This document shows, piece by piece, positions 49,741-56,898 of a stretch of 56,898 nucleotides of DNA. Source of the DNA: Nitrospinota bacterium (lineage in GTDB: Bacteria > Nitrospinota_A > UBA7883 > JACRGQ01); assembly GCA_016217735.1 (NCBI GenBank), contig JACRGQ010000025.1, positions 1-56,898 of the forward strand, read 5' to 3'. The position numbers were made by a program, and so were the translations under genes. Each line of letters begins with the position of its first letter. The first letter of the stretch is position 1. A model generated the notes under the pieces. The model had not been told where the DNA came from, did no database searches, and was given only the letters and a program-made list of their open reading frames with translations.

Positions 49741-50443
49741 ACGTGCAGTGATTCTCGCGGGGGGAAAGGGCACACGGTTGCGTCCCTATACGGTTGTTCT
49801 GCCGAAACCGCTGATGCCAATTGGTGAATTCCCCATTCTCGAAGTGATCGTCAAGCAACTTGTTGCCGCTGGTTTCAGCCATATAACCATGGCGGTCAAC
49901 CATCAAGCGGAAATTATCAAGGCGTTCTTCAGGGATGGCGGGAAATGGGGCATCCGCATTGATTATTCGCTTGAAGACAGGCCGCTTGGCACCATGGGGC
50001 CGCTTCTGCTGATTAAGGACTTGCCGGAACATTTTTTAGTGATGAACGGGGATGTTCTTACCGATCTCGATTATCTTGATTTTCATGATGCCCACGTTCG
50101 GGCGGACAACATTTTTACCATCTCTTCATATATCCGGGAGCAACTCATCGATTACGGCGTGTTAGAGACCCGTGATGGCCGTTTGATTGGCTTGCGCGAA
50201 AAGCCGCGAATGAATTATGAGGTCAGCATGGGGGTCTATATGATGTCAAGGCGCGCGCTTGGTTTTATTCCATCTGTTAGTGCTTATGGATTCGACCACC
50301 TTATGCACGATCTTGTTGCCGCAAAGCAAAATGCCGCGGTCCGCAGATTCGGGGGCTACTGGCTGGATATTGGCCGGCCGGATGATTACGCTCAGGCCAT
50401 TGAGGAATTTGAGAGCATGCGTGCACGGTTTCTCCGCGAATAA
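49733..50443 (+). CDS. sugar-1-phosphate nucleotidyltransferase
   Basis: 236 aa, starting 8 nt inside the dehydratase gene. GGKGTRLRPYTVVLPKPLMPIG is the nucleotide/phosphosugar motif, with VMNGDVLTDLDYLDF carrying the metal Asp and GGYWLDIGRPDDYAQA near the end. It makes an NDP-sugar, probably GDP- or UDP-linked. In legionaminic pathways of Campylobacter a GDP-GlcN-forming enzyme (PtmE) has this role, but with CBS domains that are absent here. Confidence 0.87.
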   Translation: MSRRAVILAGGKGTRLRPYTVVLPKPLMPIGEFPILEVIVKQLVAAGFSHITMAVNHQAEIIKAFFRDGGKWGIRIDYSLEDRPLGTMGPLLLIKDLPEHFLVMNGDVLTDLDYLDFHDAHVRADNIFTISSYIREQLIDYGVLETRDGRLIGLREKPRMNYEVSMGVYMMSRRALGFIPSVSAYGFDHLMHDLVAAKQNAAVRRFGGYWLDIGRPDDYAQAIEEFESMRARFLRE

Positions 50444-51307
50444 ATGAAAAGCATACTGGTAACCGGCGCTGGGGGGTTCATCGGGCGGCGACTGATAAGC
50501 TTCTTGGAAAATGCAGGCCACTCTGTGCGTGCGCTGGGGAGTGAGGACGGCGATATCGCCGACCCTGCCACCTTGGGGCGGCTTGATGCGCTACCTGTGG
50601 ATTTTGTATTTCATCTTGCCGGACGGACCTATGTGCCTGACGCATGGCGGGAGCCGGCGGATTTTCAGCGGGTGAACGTTGTCGGCACCCTGAACGTGCT
50701 GGAGCTGTGCCGGGCAAAAAAAATACCTTTGACTTATGTCAGCGCTTATTTGTACGGCATACCGTCCTCATTGCCGGTCAAGGAAACCGACAGGATTGAG
50801 CCAAATAATCCCTATGCGTTGTCGAAAACCCTCGCTGAATCCCTATGCCGATTTTATGCCGAGCATTTTGCGATTCCCCTGACTATCATCCGTCCGTTCA
50901 ATATTTACGGGCCGGGGCAGAAGGGACACTTCCTGATTCCCGAAATCATGGCGCAGATAAAAGCCGGAAAACCCATTCGCCTTAAAGACCTTTTTCCCCG
51001 GCGGGACTATCTTTACTTGGATGATTTGGTTGATGCATTGATCCGCACGATCGGTCCGAAGCCGGGATTCCATGTCTACAACATCGGTTACGGCAGCTCG
51101 TTCAGTGTGCGTGAAATCGTCGATGTCATCCAATCCGTCGCGGGGACATCGCTGCCTGTCGTGAGCGAAAATGCTCCCCGGCAAAATGAAATTTCGGATG
51201 TATACGCGGACATTGGCAAAGCCGTGCGTGAATTGAACTGGCATCCACGACACAGTTTGGAAGAGGGTATTAAGACCATGATCTTTAGCGGGGAGCATAT
51301 CGCATGA
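50444..51307 (+). CDS. NAD-dependent epimerase/dehydratase (second SDR)
   Basis: 287 aa, starting at the base after the previous stop. Rossmann GAGGFIGRRLISFL, VDFVFHLAGRTYVPDAWREP, catalytic NPYALSKTLAE, RPFNIYGPGQKGHFLIPEIM and RDYLYLDDLVDALI. It resembles 4,6-dehydratases, 4-epimerases or 4-ketoreductases; the exact reaction cannot be told. A second SDR in the operon implies an extra keto/epimer step beyond the standard nonulosonic route. Confidence 0.85.
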   Translation: MKSILVTGAGGFIGRRLISFLENAGHSVRALGSEDGDIADPATLGRLDALPVDFVFHLAGRTYVPDAWREPADFQRVNVVGTLNVLELCRAKKIPLTYVSAYLYGIPSSLPVKETDRIEPNNPYALSKTLAESLCRFYAEHFAIPLTIIRPFNIYGPGQKGHFLIPEIMAQIKAGKPIRLKDLFPRRDYLYLDDLVDALIRTIGPKPGFHVYNIGYGSSFSVREIVDVIQSVAGTSLPVVSENAPRQNEISDVYADIGKAVRELNWHPRHSLEEGIKTMIFSGEHIA

Positions 51308-52374
51308 CCGACCGGCACGTACCGATCAACAAAGGCAATTATTCAATGGATACTCCGGAACGGGAGACGCATTTCGAGCAATGCCGCGGTGATGGCTGGG
51401 AAGCGGAATATACGGATTACCGAAACAAATGGGCTGCGCTTGCCAAGTCGCAGCATGTATCCGAATATCCCCTGCTGGTGGATATAGAGCTTTCATCGGT
51501 TTGCAATCTGGCTTGCCCGATGTGCTACACCATAACTGATGAATTCAGCAAGGTGGTGAACACCACCCGGATGGACTTTGATCTGTATAAGCGGATTATC
51601 GATGAAATCGGCGGCAAGGTTCCGGCAATACGGCTGAGTTTGCGTGGCGAGGCTACCCTGCATCCCAAGTTTATTGAATGTATAGCTTATGCCAAGGAGC
51701 GGGGGATTAAGGAGGTTTCTTTCTTAACTCATGGCGGCAAGCTGACGTTGCCGTATTTTGAAAAAATGGTTCATGCGGGCATTGACTGGATCACCATTTC
51801 AATTGATGGCCTTGGGGAGACTTATGAGAGCATCCGCAAGCCACTTAAATTTAATGACCTGTTCGACAAGATCAAGGCGATTAAGAAATACAAGGACGAC
51901 CATAACCTCAGACGCCCGGTGATTAAAATTCAAGGTATCTGGCCCGCGATTGCCAATAACCCAGAGGCCTATTACCGCGCGTTTGCTCCATACTCCGATT
52001 TGGTTGCGTTCAATCCTTTAATTGACTATCTGTCCAATGACTCTCATATCGAATATCTGGATAATTTTACATGTCCGCAACAATATCAGCGGCTGGTGAT
52101 AGGGGCTGACGGGTTGGTGATGAAGTGCTCGAATGATGAGGAAAACCGCGAAGTGATCGGCGACATCAAGCGGGAAACCGTGCATCAGGTGTGGCACGGC
52201 GAGAAAATGGAGGCGGTGCGCGAAATGCATAAACAGCCGCGCGGTTTTTTGCAAAGTGCCGTATGCCGCAAGTGCTATCTGCCGCGCTTGACCAATGACG
52301 AGGAGGCGCAGTTGGGCGACCGCACATTCATCGTGCGCAATTATGTGAACCGCAGCCAGGTGATAGGTAAATAG
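51304..52374 (+). CDS. radical SAM protein with C-terminal SPASM-like cysteines
   Basis: 356 aa, overlapping the SDR by 4 nt. CNLACPMC (C-x3-C-x2-C, about 66-73) binds the radical SAM 4Fe-4S cluster; LSLRGEATLHP (GE motif) and ISIDGLGETYESIRKPLKF follow in order. Cys residues near CPQQYQ, MKCSND and CRKCYLPR fit a SPASM/twitch auxiliary cluster. Fusion or pairing partners give no substrate. Set between an SDR and NeuB, it is likely to act on a sugar or sugar nucleotide (dehydration, epimerisation, methylation or C-C chemistry), which is not part of known pseudaminic or legionaminic pathways. Confidence 0.88.
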   Translation: MTDRHVPINKGNYSMDTPERETHFEQCRGDGWEAEYTDYRNKWAALAKSQHVSEYPLLVDIELSSVCNLACPMCYTITDEFSKVVNTTRMDFDLYKRIIDEIGGKVPAIRLSLRGEATLHPKFIECIAYAKERGIKEVSFLTHGGKLTLPYFEKMVHAGIDWITISIDGLGETYESIRKPLKFNDLFDKIKAIKKYKDDHNLRRPVIKIQGIWPAIANNPEAYYRAFAPYSDLVAFNPLIDYLSNDSHIEYLDNFTCPQQYQRLVIGADGLVMKCSNDEENREVIGDIKRETVHQVWHGEKMEAVREMHKQPRGFLQSAVCRKCYLPRLTNDEEAQLGDRTFIVRNYVNRSQVIGK

Positions 52375-52417
52375 GCGGCAAACCTGTGAGAACTGAACCC
52401 AGAGGATAATTTTCACC

Positions 52418-53434
52418 ATGTTCAAGAAATACACGGCGGATCGTTGCTACATCATTGCGGAGATCGGCGGCAATTTCACCGCCATTGACGAAGCTCGCCG
52501 CCTGATTGACGCCGCCGCGGAATGCGGTGTGGACGCGGTCAAACTACAGACTTATCGCGCCGATACGTTGTCCAGCACCCGTGCCATTTTTGATATGGAG
52601 AACACGGGGATTGTTTCCCAGTATGAGATGTTTCAGAAGTTCGAAATCAGTGAGAGTTTGCACAAGAAAGTCTTTGACTATGCCGAATCCAAAGGCTTGG
52701 ACTGGTTTTCCACGCCTTCGCACGCAACCGATGTGGATATGCTGGAAAAATACGGTGTCGGCGCACACAAAATCGGTTCGGACGATGCGGTGAACTTGCC
52801 TTTTCTGCGCCATGTGGCGCGTACCGGCAAGCCGATTATGCTTTCGACCGGCATGTGTACGCTGGAAGAAGTACGCGATTCGGTTGATGCCATTTTGGCG
52901 GAAGGCAACGAAAATCTGATTTTGCTGCACGCCGTCACAAGCTATCCGACCCATCCGGGAAACGTCAATTTAGCCGCCATGCAGACGCTGATGCAGGCGT
53001 TCCCGCAACTGGACGTCGGTTACTCCGACCATACCCTGTCGCCGGTTGCCTGCTTGTGTGCAGTGGCGATGGGTGCGCGGGTGATTGAAAAACACTTCAC
53101 GTTTGACAAAAAGGCCGATGGTCCGGATCACATGCTTTCCGCCGACCCGGGGGAAATGAGGTGGCTGGTGGAGGCGGTGCGCAACTTCGAGACCATGCGC
53201 GGCTCCGGGATCAAGCGGCCCGCCGACAGCGAGAAGGTCACACGGCGCAACAACCGCAAGAGCGTAGTGCTGAATCGCAACGTGAAAGCGGGAGAGCGTT
53301 TGACCGAACAGGACATCGCCGTCAAACGGCCCGGTTACGGCATCGGCCCGAAATATTTCGACCAAGTCGTCGGGCGGACGGTGGCCGCTGACATGAAAAA
53401 AGACGACGTGCTGACTTGGGCTGATCTGGCGTGA
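52418..53434 (+). CDS. neuB: NeuB-family nonulosonic acid synthase
   Basis: 338 aa. The TIM-barrel NeuB domain (CYIIAEIGGNFTAIDEARRLIDAAAECGVDAVKLQTYRADTL ... VTSYPTHPGNVNL ... VGYSDHTL ... VIEKHFTFDKKADGPDHMLSADP) is followed by a SAF/antifreeze-like domain (about 275-338: KSVVLNRNVKAGERLTEQDIAVKRPGYGI). It condenses phosphoenolpyruvate with a six-carbon N-acyl sugar to give a nine-carbon sialic-like acid. Which one (Neu5Ac, legionaminic, pseudaminic or other) cannot be decided, but the PseG-like gene suggests a UDP- or GDP-sugar-derived precursor. Confidence 0.95.
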   Translation: MFKKYTADRCYIIAEIGGNFTAIDEARRLIDAAAECGVDAVKLQTYRADTLSSTRAIFDMENTGIVSQYEMFQKFEISESLHKKVFDYAESKGLDWFSTPSHATDVDMLEKYGVGAHKIGSDDAVNLPFLRHVARTGKPIMLSTGMCTLEEVRDSVDAILAEGNENLILLHAVTSYPTHPGNVNLAAMQTLMQAFPQLDVGYSDHTLSPVACLCAVAMGARVIEKHFTFDKKADGPDHMLSADPGEMRWLVEAVRNFETMRGSGIKRPADSEKVTRRNNRKSVVLNRNVKAGERLTEQDIAVKRPGYGIGPKYFDQVVGRTVAADMKKDDVLTWADLA

Positions 53435-54108
53435 GTGTTGGCGTCATCATACAAGCCAGAATGGGTTCGACCCGTTTGCCCGGCAAGGTATTGATGCCCA
53501 TTTCGGGCAAGGCGTTGCTGGATCATGTGCTGGGCAGATTGTCCCTGCTGAACTTCCCGGTAACGGTGGTGGTCGCCACCAGCGGCCTGCCGCAGGACGA
53601 TGCCATCGCCCTGCATTGCCTTTCCAGGGGCGTGAAGGTATTTCGCGGCAGCGAAACCGATGTGCTTGACAGATATTACCAGTGCGCCCGTGAATGCGGC
53701 TTTGCGCATGTGGTGAGGCTGACGGCGGACAATCCGTTCACCGATATGGAAGAGTTGCGGCGATTGATAGATATCCACTTGGCCCAGCATAACGATTACA
53801 CCCACTCTTTTGGCGCCATGCCGCTGGGCGTGGGGGCGGAGATTTTTACTTTTGCCGCTTTGGAAAAAAGTGCGCGGGAAGGCCATGCGTCTAATCACCG
53901 CGAACATGTTAACGAATTTATTCAGGAGAACCCCGGCAGTTTCAAAATTTGCGCGCTGGAAGTGGCCGCAACCAAACGCCGCCCCGATCTGCGCCTGACG
54001 GTTGATACCAAAGACGATTATCGGCGCGCCTGCGCCATTGCCGGACACGATCCAGACCGTTGGATAGGCACTGAAGAGGCGATTCGGCTATGTTCGCACT
54101 CTGCATAG
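53431..54108 (+). CDS. SpsF-like cytidylyltransferase
   Basis: 225 aa, GTG start in the GTGA overlap with neuB. VIIQARMGSTRLPGKVLMPI is the nucleotide-binding loop of SpsF/CMP-NeuA-related transferases; TADNPFTDMEEL and LRLTVDTKDDYRRA follow as in that family. It probably activates the nonulosonic acid as a CMP-sugar, the role NeuA/PseF plays elsewhere. The end overlaps the next gene by 19 nt. Confidence 0.85.
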   Translation: MSVGVIIQARMGSTRLPGKVLMPISGKALLDHVLGRLSLLNFPVTVVVATSGLPQDDAIALHCLSRGVKVFRGSETDVLDRYYQCARECGFAHVVRLTADNPFTDMEELRRLIDIHLAQHNDYTHSFGAMPLGVGAEIFTFAALEKSAREGHASNHREHVNEFIQENPGSFKICALEVAATKRRPDLRLTVDTKDDYRRACAIAGHDPDRWIGTEEAIRLCSHSA

Positions 54109-55043
54109 AAAGTTCCCATGCGCGCGGCATGGGGCACTTCTACCGCGCATTGAACTTGGCGGATGGACTGGCGAATGCGGGGATACCTTGCATGTTTTAT
54201 GTGAACGATCACATTCCTTCCCGTCAAATCCTCCTTGAGAGAAAGTCGCCGCACCGGACAGTGGACCTTGAGGACCTCACGGGCAACTGGGAAGCACAAC
54301 TGATACGGCAGGATGGCATACTGTTGTGGATCGATGACCGCCTCGATACCGACGTCCGTCATTCGGAAAAAGTAAAAGCGGCCGGCATTCCGTTGGTGAC
54401 ATTCGATGACCGGGGGACGGGAGCGGAGTTGGCGGATATGCACATTGCCGCGCTGGCCTTTGATGCCCAAGAGCGGCTTGCGGGCGGCAAGTTGTTGCGC
54501 GGCGCGGACTATCTGATACTGAACCCGCAAATCGCCGATTACCGGCGCTTGCGCAAGCGGCTTTCCAGCATACTGGTGACGTTGGGTGGTAGCGATACCT
54601 ACGGAGTGACGGTTAAGGTGGTTCGGCTGCTTAAGGGAATGGGGTTGGCCGCCACCATTGTTATAGGACCGGCGTTTATGCACAATGATCTTTTAGAGCA
54701 CGAGTTGACACCGGCGTTTACCGTAAAGCGTGGCATTCCTTCGCTGATTGAGGAATTTGCCCGGCATGACCTGGCGATTACCGGCGGCGGCATCACCCCG
54801 TTCGAGGCTAATGCATCCGGCTTGCCCTGCGTGGTGATCGCCAATGAGCGATTTGAGATACCAGTTGGCCAAGCTTTGCAGAGCCTGGGTGGTTCGGTCT
54901 TCGCCGGGAGTCATGAAGCGTTGACGGCGCCATTGTTTTCGATGGACTTGCCATTGGAACGGATGAGCGGCGCCGGGATGAACAATATCGGATTGCAAGG
55001 AACACAACGCGTAATATCCGCGCTTTTGGAACTCACCGAATGA
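54090..55043 (+). CDS. PseG-like NDP-sugar hydrolase
   Basis: 317 aa. SHARGMGHFYRALNLADGLANAG contains the GxGHxxR motif whose His is catalytic in PseG. The GT-B-like second half has ILVTLGGSDTYGVTVKVV and DLAITGGGITPFEANASGLPCVVI. PseG removes UDP from the amino sugar before NeuB-type condensation. The order here (synthase, activation, hydrolase) is not reaction order, but all genes overlap and must be co-expressed. Confidence 0.87.
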   Translation: MFALCIESSHARGMGHFYRALNLADGLANAGIPCMFYVNDHIPSRQILLERKSPHRTVDLEDLTGNWEAQLIRQDGILLWIDDRLDTDVRHSEKVKAAGIPLVTFDDRGTGAELADMHIAALAFDAQERLAGGKLLRGADYLILNPQIADYRRLRKRLSSILVTLGGSDTYGVTVKVVRLLKGMGLAATIVIGPAFMHNDLLEHELTPAFTVKRGIPSLIEEFARHDLAITGGGITPFEANASGLPCVVIANERFEIPVGQALQSLGGSVFAGSHEALTAPLFSMDLPLERMSGAGMNNIGLQGTQRVISALLELTE

Positions 55044-55744
55044 ACAGGAAAGCGGTGGTTATCCACCAACCCGATTTTGCCCCCTATCTGGGGTTCTTCC
55101 ATCGCTTTCTGAATGCGGATATGTATATCGCGCTGGATCACGTGCAATTTGTAAATGGCACCAGCCGGGCTTGGACGCACCGCGACAAAATCAAGACCGA
55201 ACAGGGTGAAAAATGGTTGACCGTTGGCGTAAAAAAGGCGCCGCGCGATACCGCGATTAACGATATTGAGCTTTCCACCACCGCCGACTGGCGGCGTGAT
55301 AATCTGCGCCTGCTCGAACAGCATTATCGCAATGCCCCGTTTTTTGCCGAAATGATGCCGGAGATAAACCGTTTGTACGCCCAACCATTCCGCATGCTGC
55401 GCGATTTCAATATGGCCTCCATAGAAATGCTGATGGACTTGCTCGATGTGCGCATTCCCTGGGTATGGTCAAGCGGCTTGGATCCGGTTGGGACAAAAAA
55501 CGAATTGCTGGTTGATTTGCTGCGGAAGGTTTCCGCCACGCACTACTGTTCCGGCGTAGGCGCGCGGGATTATTTCGATCCGGCTCCTTTCAGGGAAGCG
55601 GGGATTGAAGTCGTATGGCAAAAATTTACTCCCCCCGCGTATCCCCAGCTTTATGGTAAATTTGTTCCGTATTTGAGCAGCATCGATCTGCTGTTTAACT
55701 GTGGCGTGGAGAAATCCAGGGAAATATTGAAAGGCTGTCAATGA
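55040..55744 (+). CDS. WbqC-family protein
   Basis: 234 aa, 4-nt overlap with the PseG-like gene. The N-terminal VVIHQPDFAPYLGFFHRFLNADMYIALDHVQF, the RDKIKTEQGEKWLTVGV and the final FVPYLSSIDLLFNCG are hallmarks of the WbqC family (Pfam PF08889), found in O-antigen and nonulosonic acid loci. The biochemical role was not established to my knowledge; a part in N-acyl or amino-acid substitution of the sugar is sometimes proposed from context. Confidence 0.87.
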   Translation: MNRKAVVIHQPDFAPYLGFFHRFLNADMYIALDHVQFVNGTSRAWTHRDKIKTEQGEKWLTVGVKKAPRDTAINDIELSTTADWRRDNLRLLEQHYRNAPFFAEMMPEINRLYAQPFRMLRDFNMASIEMLMDLLDVRIPWVWSSGLDPVGTKNELLVDLLRKVSATHYCSGVGARDYFDPAPFREAGIEVVWQKFTPPAYPQLYGKFVPYLSSIDLLFNCGVEKSREILKGCQ

Positions 55745-56373
55745 ATATTCTGGCGATAGGCGCGCATTTCGATGATGTGGAGCTGGGGTGCGGCGGCGCC
55801 TTGGCAAAACACGCGCAAAACGGCGACAATGTCTATGTGTATGTGGCAACGGTTTCCGGCTTCACCAATCAATACAATCAAACCGTCCGGTCCAGCGAAA
55901 TTGCCCTTGGAGAGGCGCGGGTTGCCATGAAAATACTTGGCGTAATAGAGATGGTTTGCGGCAAGTTTAAAACATTGGATGTTGAGTTCGTCGATGAACT
56001 CAATATCGAAATCCTTAAAATTGTTCAGGAAAAAAAAATCGACAAAGTCTACGCGCATTGGGTCGGCGATATCCATCATGACCATCAAGCTGTGGCCAAA
56101 GCCTCGCTGCACAGTTGCCGGCATGTGCCGCGCATGTTGATGTACCGAAGTAATTGGTACCATTCCACCATGGAGTTCCGGGGGAATTTTTACGTTGACA
56201 TCACCAAGCAGTGGGAGGTCAAGGAGCGAGCCATTCAATCACATGCCTCGGAAATGTACCGCACCAGCAGCAAGTGGGTCGGATTTTTCAAGAATGAGGC
56301 GGAGAATGCCGGTCAGCGGATTGGCGTGAATTATGCGGAAGTTTTCGAGGTGGTTAAATGGCTGGAAATGTAA
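55741..56373 (+). CDS. PIG-L-family N-deacetylase
   Basis: 210 aa, 4-nt overlap. AHFDDVELGCGG (the usual AHPDD zinc motif, with Phe in place of Pro) and HWVGDIHHDHQAVAKA supply the zinc ligands. Family members remove the acetyl group from GlcNAc-type sugars. Together with the WbqC gene it suggests that an acetamido group is removed and replaced by another substituent. The end overlaps the next gene by 16 nt. Confidence 0.87.
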   Translation: MNILAIGAHFDDVELGCGGALAKHAQNGDNVYVYVATVSGFTNQYNQTVRSSEIALGEARVAMKILGVIEMVCGKFKTLDVEFVDELNIEILKIVQEKKIDKVYAHWVGDIHHDHQAVAKASLHSCRHVPRMLMYRSNWYHSTMEFRGNFYVDITKQWEVKERAIQSHASEMYRTSSKWVGFFKNEAENAGQRIGVNYAEVFEVVKWLEM

Positions 56374-56898
56374 ATTCTTATCTTAACCGGTTACTCCAAA
56401 TCCACTGGCTACGGCCGGAGACTGCCCTGTGGCGCACCTTTGACTGCCTGTTAATGGAAAAATATGGGGGCATCTCCGGGCGTTCCGTTGACTTGGGGTG
56501 TGGTGACGGCACCATGAGCTTTATCATGGCGGATGGAACAGTTGACGAGTATGACGTGTTCATGGATGTCGGAGAATTGCAAAACTACAATTCAGGAGCC
56601 GATATTTACAACCAGAACACGAACATCCGGCTCAAAACCGATTTAACTCGCTTACGGCATGCTTTTGAATGGGGTGTGGACCACAAGGATGGGCTGATAG
56701 ACAAGGCAAAAAGATTTGCGCCGTTTTACCGGAACACTCTGGTTTGCGACCTGAACCAGAAACTGCCATTTGAGGACGGCCATTTTGATTCCGCATTTTC
56801 CAATATCCTGTATTGGCTCGATGACATGGATATTACGCTGTCTGAGTGGCGAAGAGCGATAAAGAAGCAAGGAAAGCTTTATTTGTTTGTTCCAAACA
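56358..56898 (+). CDS. class I SAM-dependent methyltransferase (partial, cut by window end)
   Basis: At least 180 codons from the ATG at 56358, open to the window edge. Motif I is VDLGCGDGTMSF (about 48-59), and DLNQKLPFEDGHFDSAFSNILYWL (around 134-157) is the acidic loop/motif II-III region of Methyltransf_11-type enzymes. It probably methylates an O or N group of the glycan, or belongs to the transferase part of the locus. It begins inside the deacetylase gene, so it is part of the same operon, which continues beyond the window. Confidence 0.75.
   Translation, partial: MAGNVNSYLNRLLQIHWLRPETALWRTFDCLLMEKYGGISGRSVDLGCGDGTMSFIMADGTVDEYDVFMDVGELQNYNSGADIYNQNTNIRLKTDLTRLRHAFEWGVDHKDGLIDKAKRFAPFYRNTLVCDLNQKLPFEDGHFDSAFSNILYWLDDMDITLSEWRRAIKKQGKLYLFVPN

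Noticed and set aside
1-56898. tRNA, rRNA, CRISPR array or known riboswitch
   Set aside because: Reading the intergenic gaps showed no cloverleaf, no regularly spaced repeats and no recognisable aptamer core; gaps are short. A tRNAscan or Rfam run would be decisive.

Overview
The window is about 57 kb of high-GC DNA, dense in genes, with short intergenic gaps and many start/stop overlaps. The organism is a Gram-negative (two-membrane) bacterium. This rests on an outer-membrane beta-barrel, several lipoproteins, a Lol-like transporter, a MacAB-type adaptor/transporter, the heptose phosphatase GmhB (LPS core), an LptM-like lipoprotein and a surface-polysaccharide locus. An ETF:quinone oxidoreductase and a split F-type ATP synthase operon fit a respiring bacterium. 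I cannot name the lineage from sequence alone. TTG starts are common, and several transcription units appear to begin with leaderless mRNAs.

Layout: 1-1976 (minus strand) is a compact lysis-type cassette: holin-like membrane protein, muramidase and two overlapping coiled-coil membrane proteins, bounded and invaded by palindromic repeats. 2126-3700 is an orphan sensor kinase. 3762-8882 is a minus-strand operon: LolA-like periplasmic protein, two FtsX permeases, LolD-like ATPase and an outer-membrane barrel. A fossil FtsX C-terminus sits just upstream of it. 8947-11880 is a membrane-anchored spermidine-synthase-like protein. 11994-15248 is macA-macB (separate ATPase and permease). 15354-16264 holds two paralogous lipoproteins. 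16434-19806 holds a DMT transporter, a small membrane protein, a D-Ala-D-Ala carboxypeptidase and gmhB.

The centre (19908-37298) is mostly housekeeping: atpZ/atpI-like, atpB, atpE; etfB, etfA and ETF-QO; a Cdd1-like HhH protein; a nitroreductase; argH-lptM; an ABC-2 exporter; a tRNA1Val-type methyltransferase; miaA; a soluble-lytic-transglycosylase-like protein; a D-aminoacylase; and a DUF115/Maf-like protein.

The right third (37446-56898) is a surface-glycan region: an ABC ATPase, wecB-wecC (UDP-ManNAcA), an ABC permease and a Wzy/O-antigen-ligase-like protein. These are followed by an IS630 fossil and a drop in GC (about 44.0-46.1 kb) carrying Wzz-like, NusG/RfaH-like and MarR-EPS-type genes. 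Next come a PglK/MsbA-like flippase and a tightly overlapped operon that looks like a non-standard nonulosonic (sialic-like) acid pathway: LegB-like dehydratase, sugar nucleotidyltransferase, second epimerase, radical SAM protein, NeuB synthase, SpsF-like cytidylyltransferase, PseG-like hydrolase, WbqC, PIG-L deacetylase and a methyltransferase cut by the window edge. No sugar aminotransferase is present. This operon, the lysis-like cassette and the Lol-like/beta-barrel operon are the best candidates for undescribed biology here.
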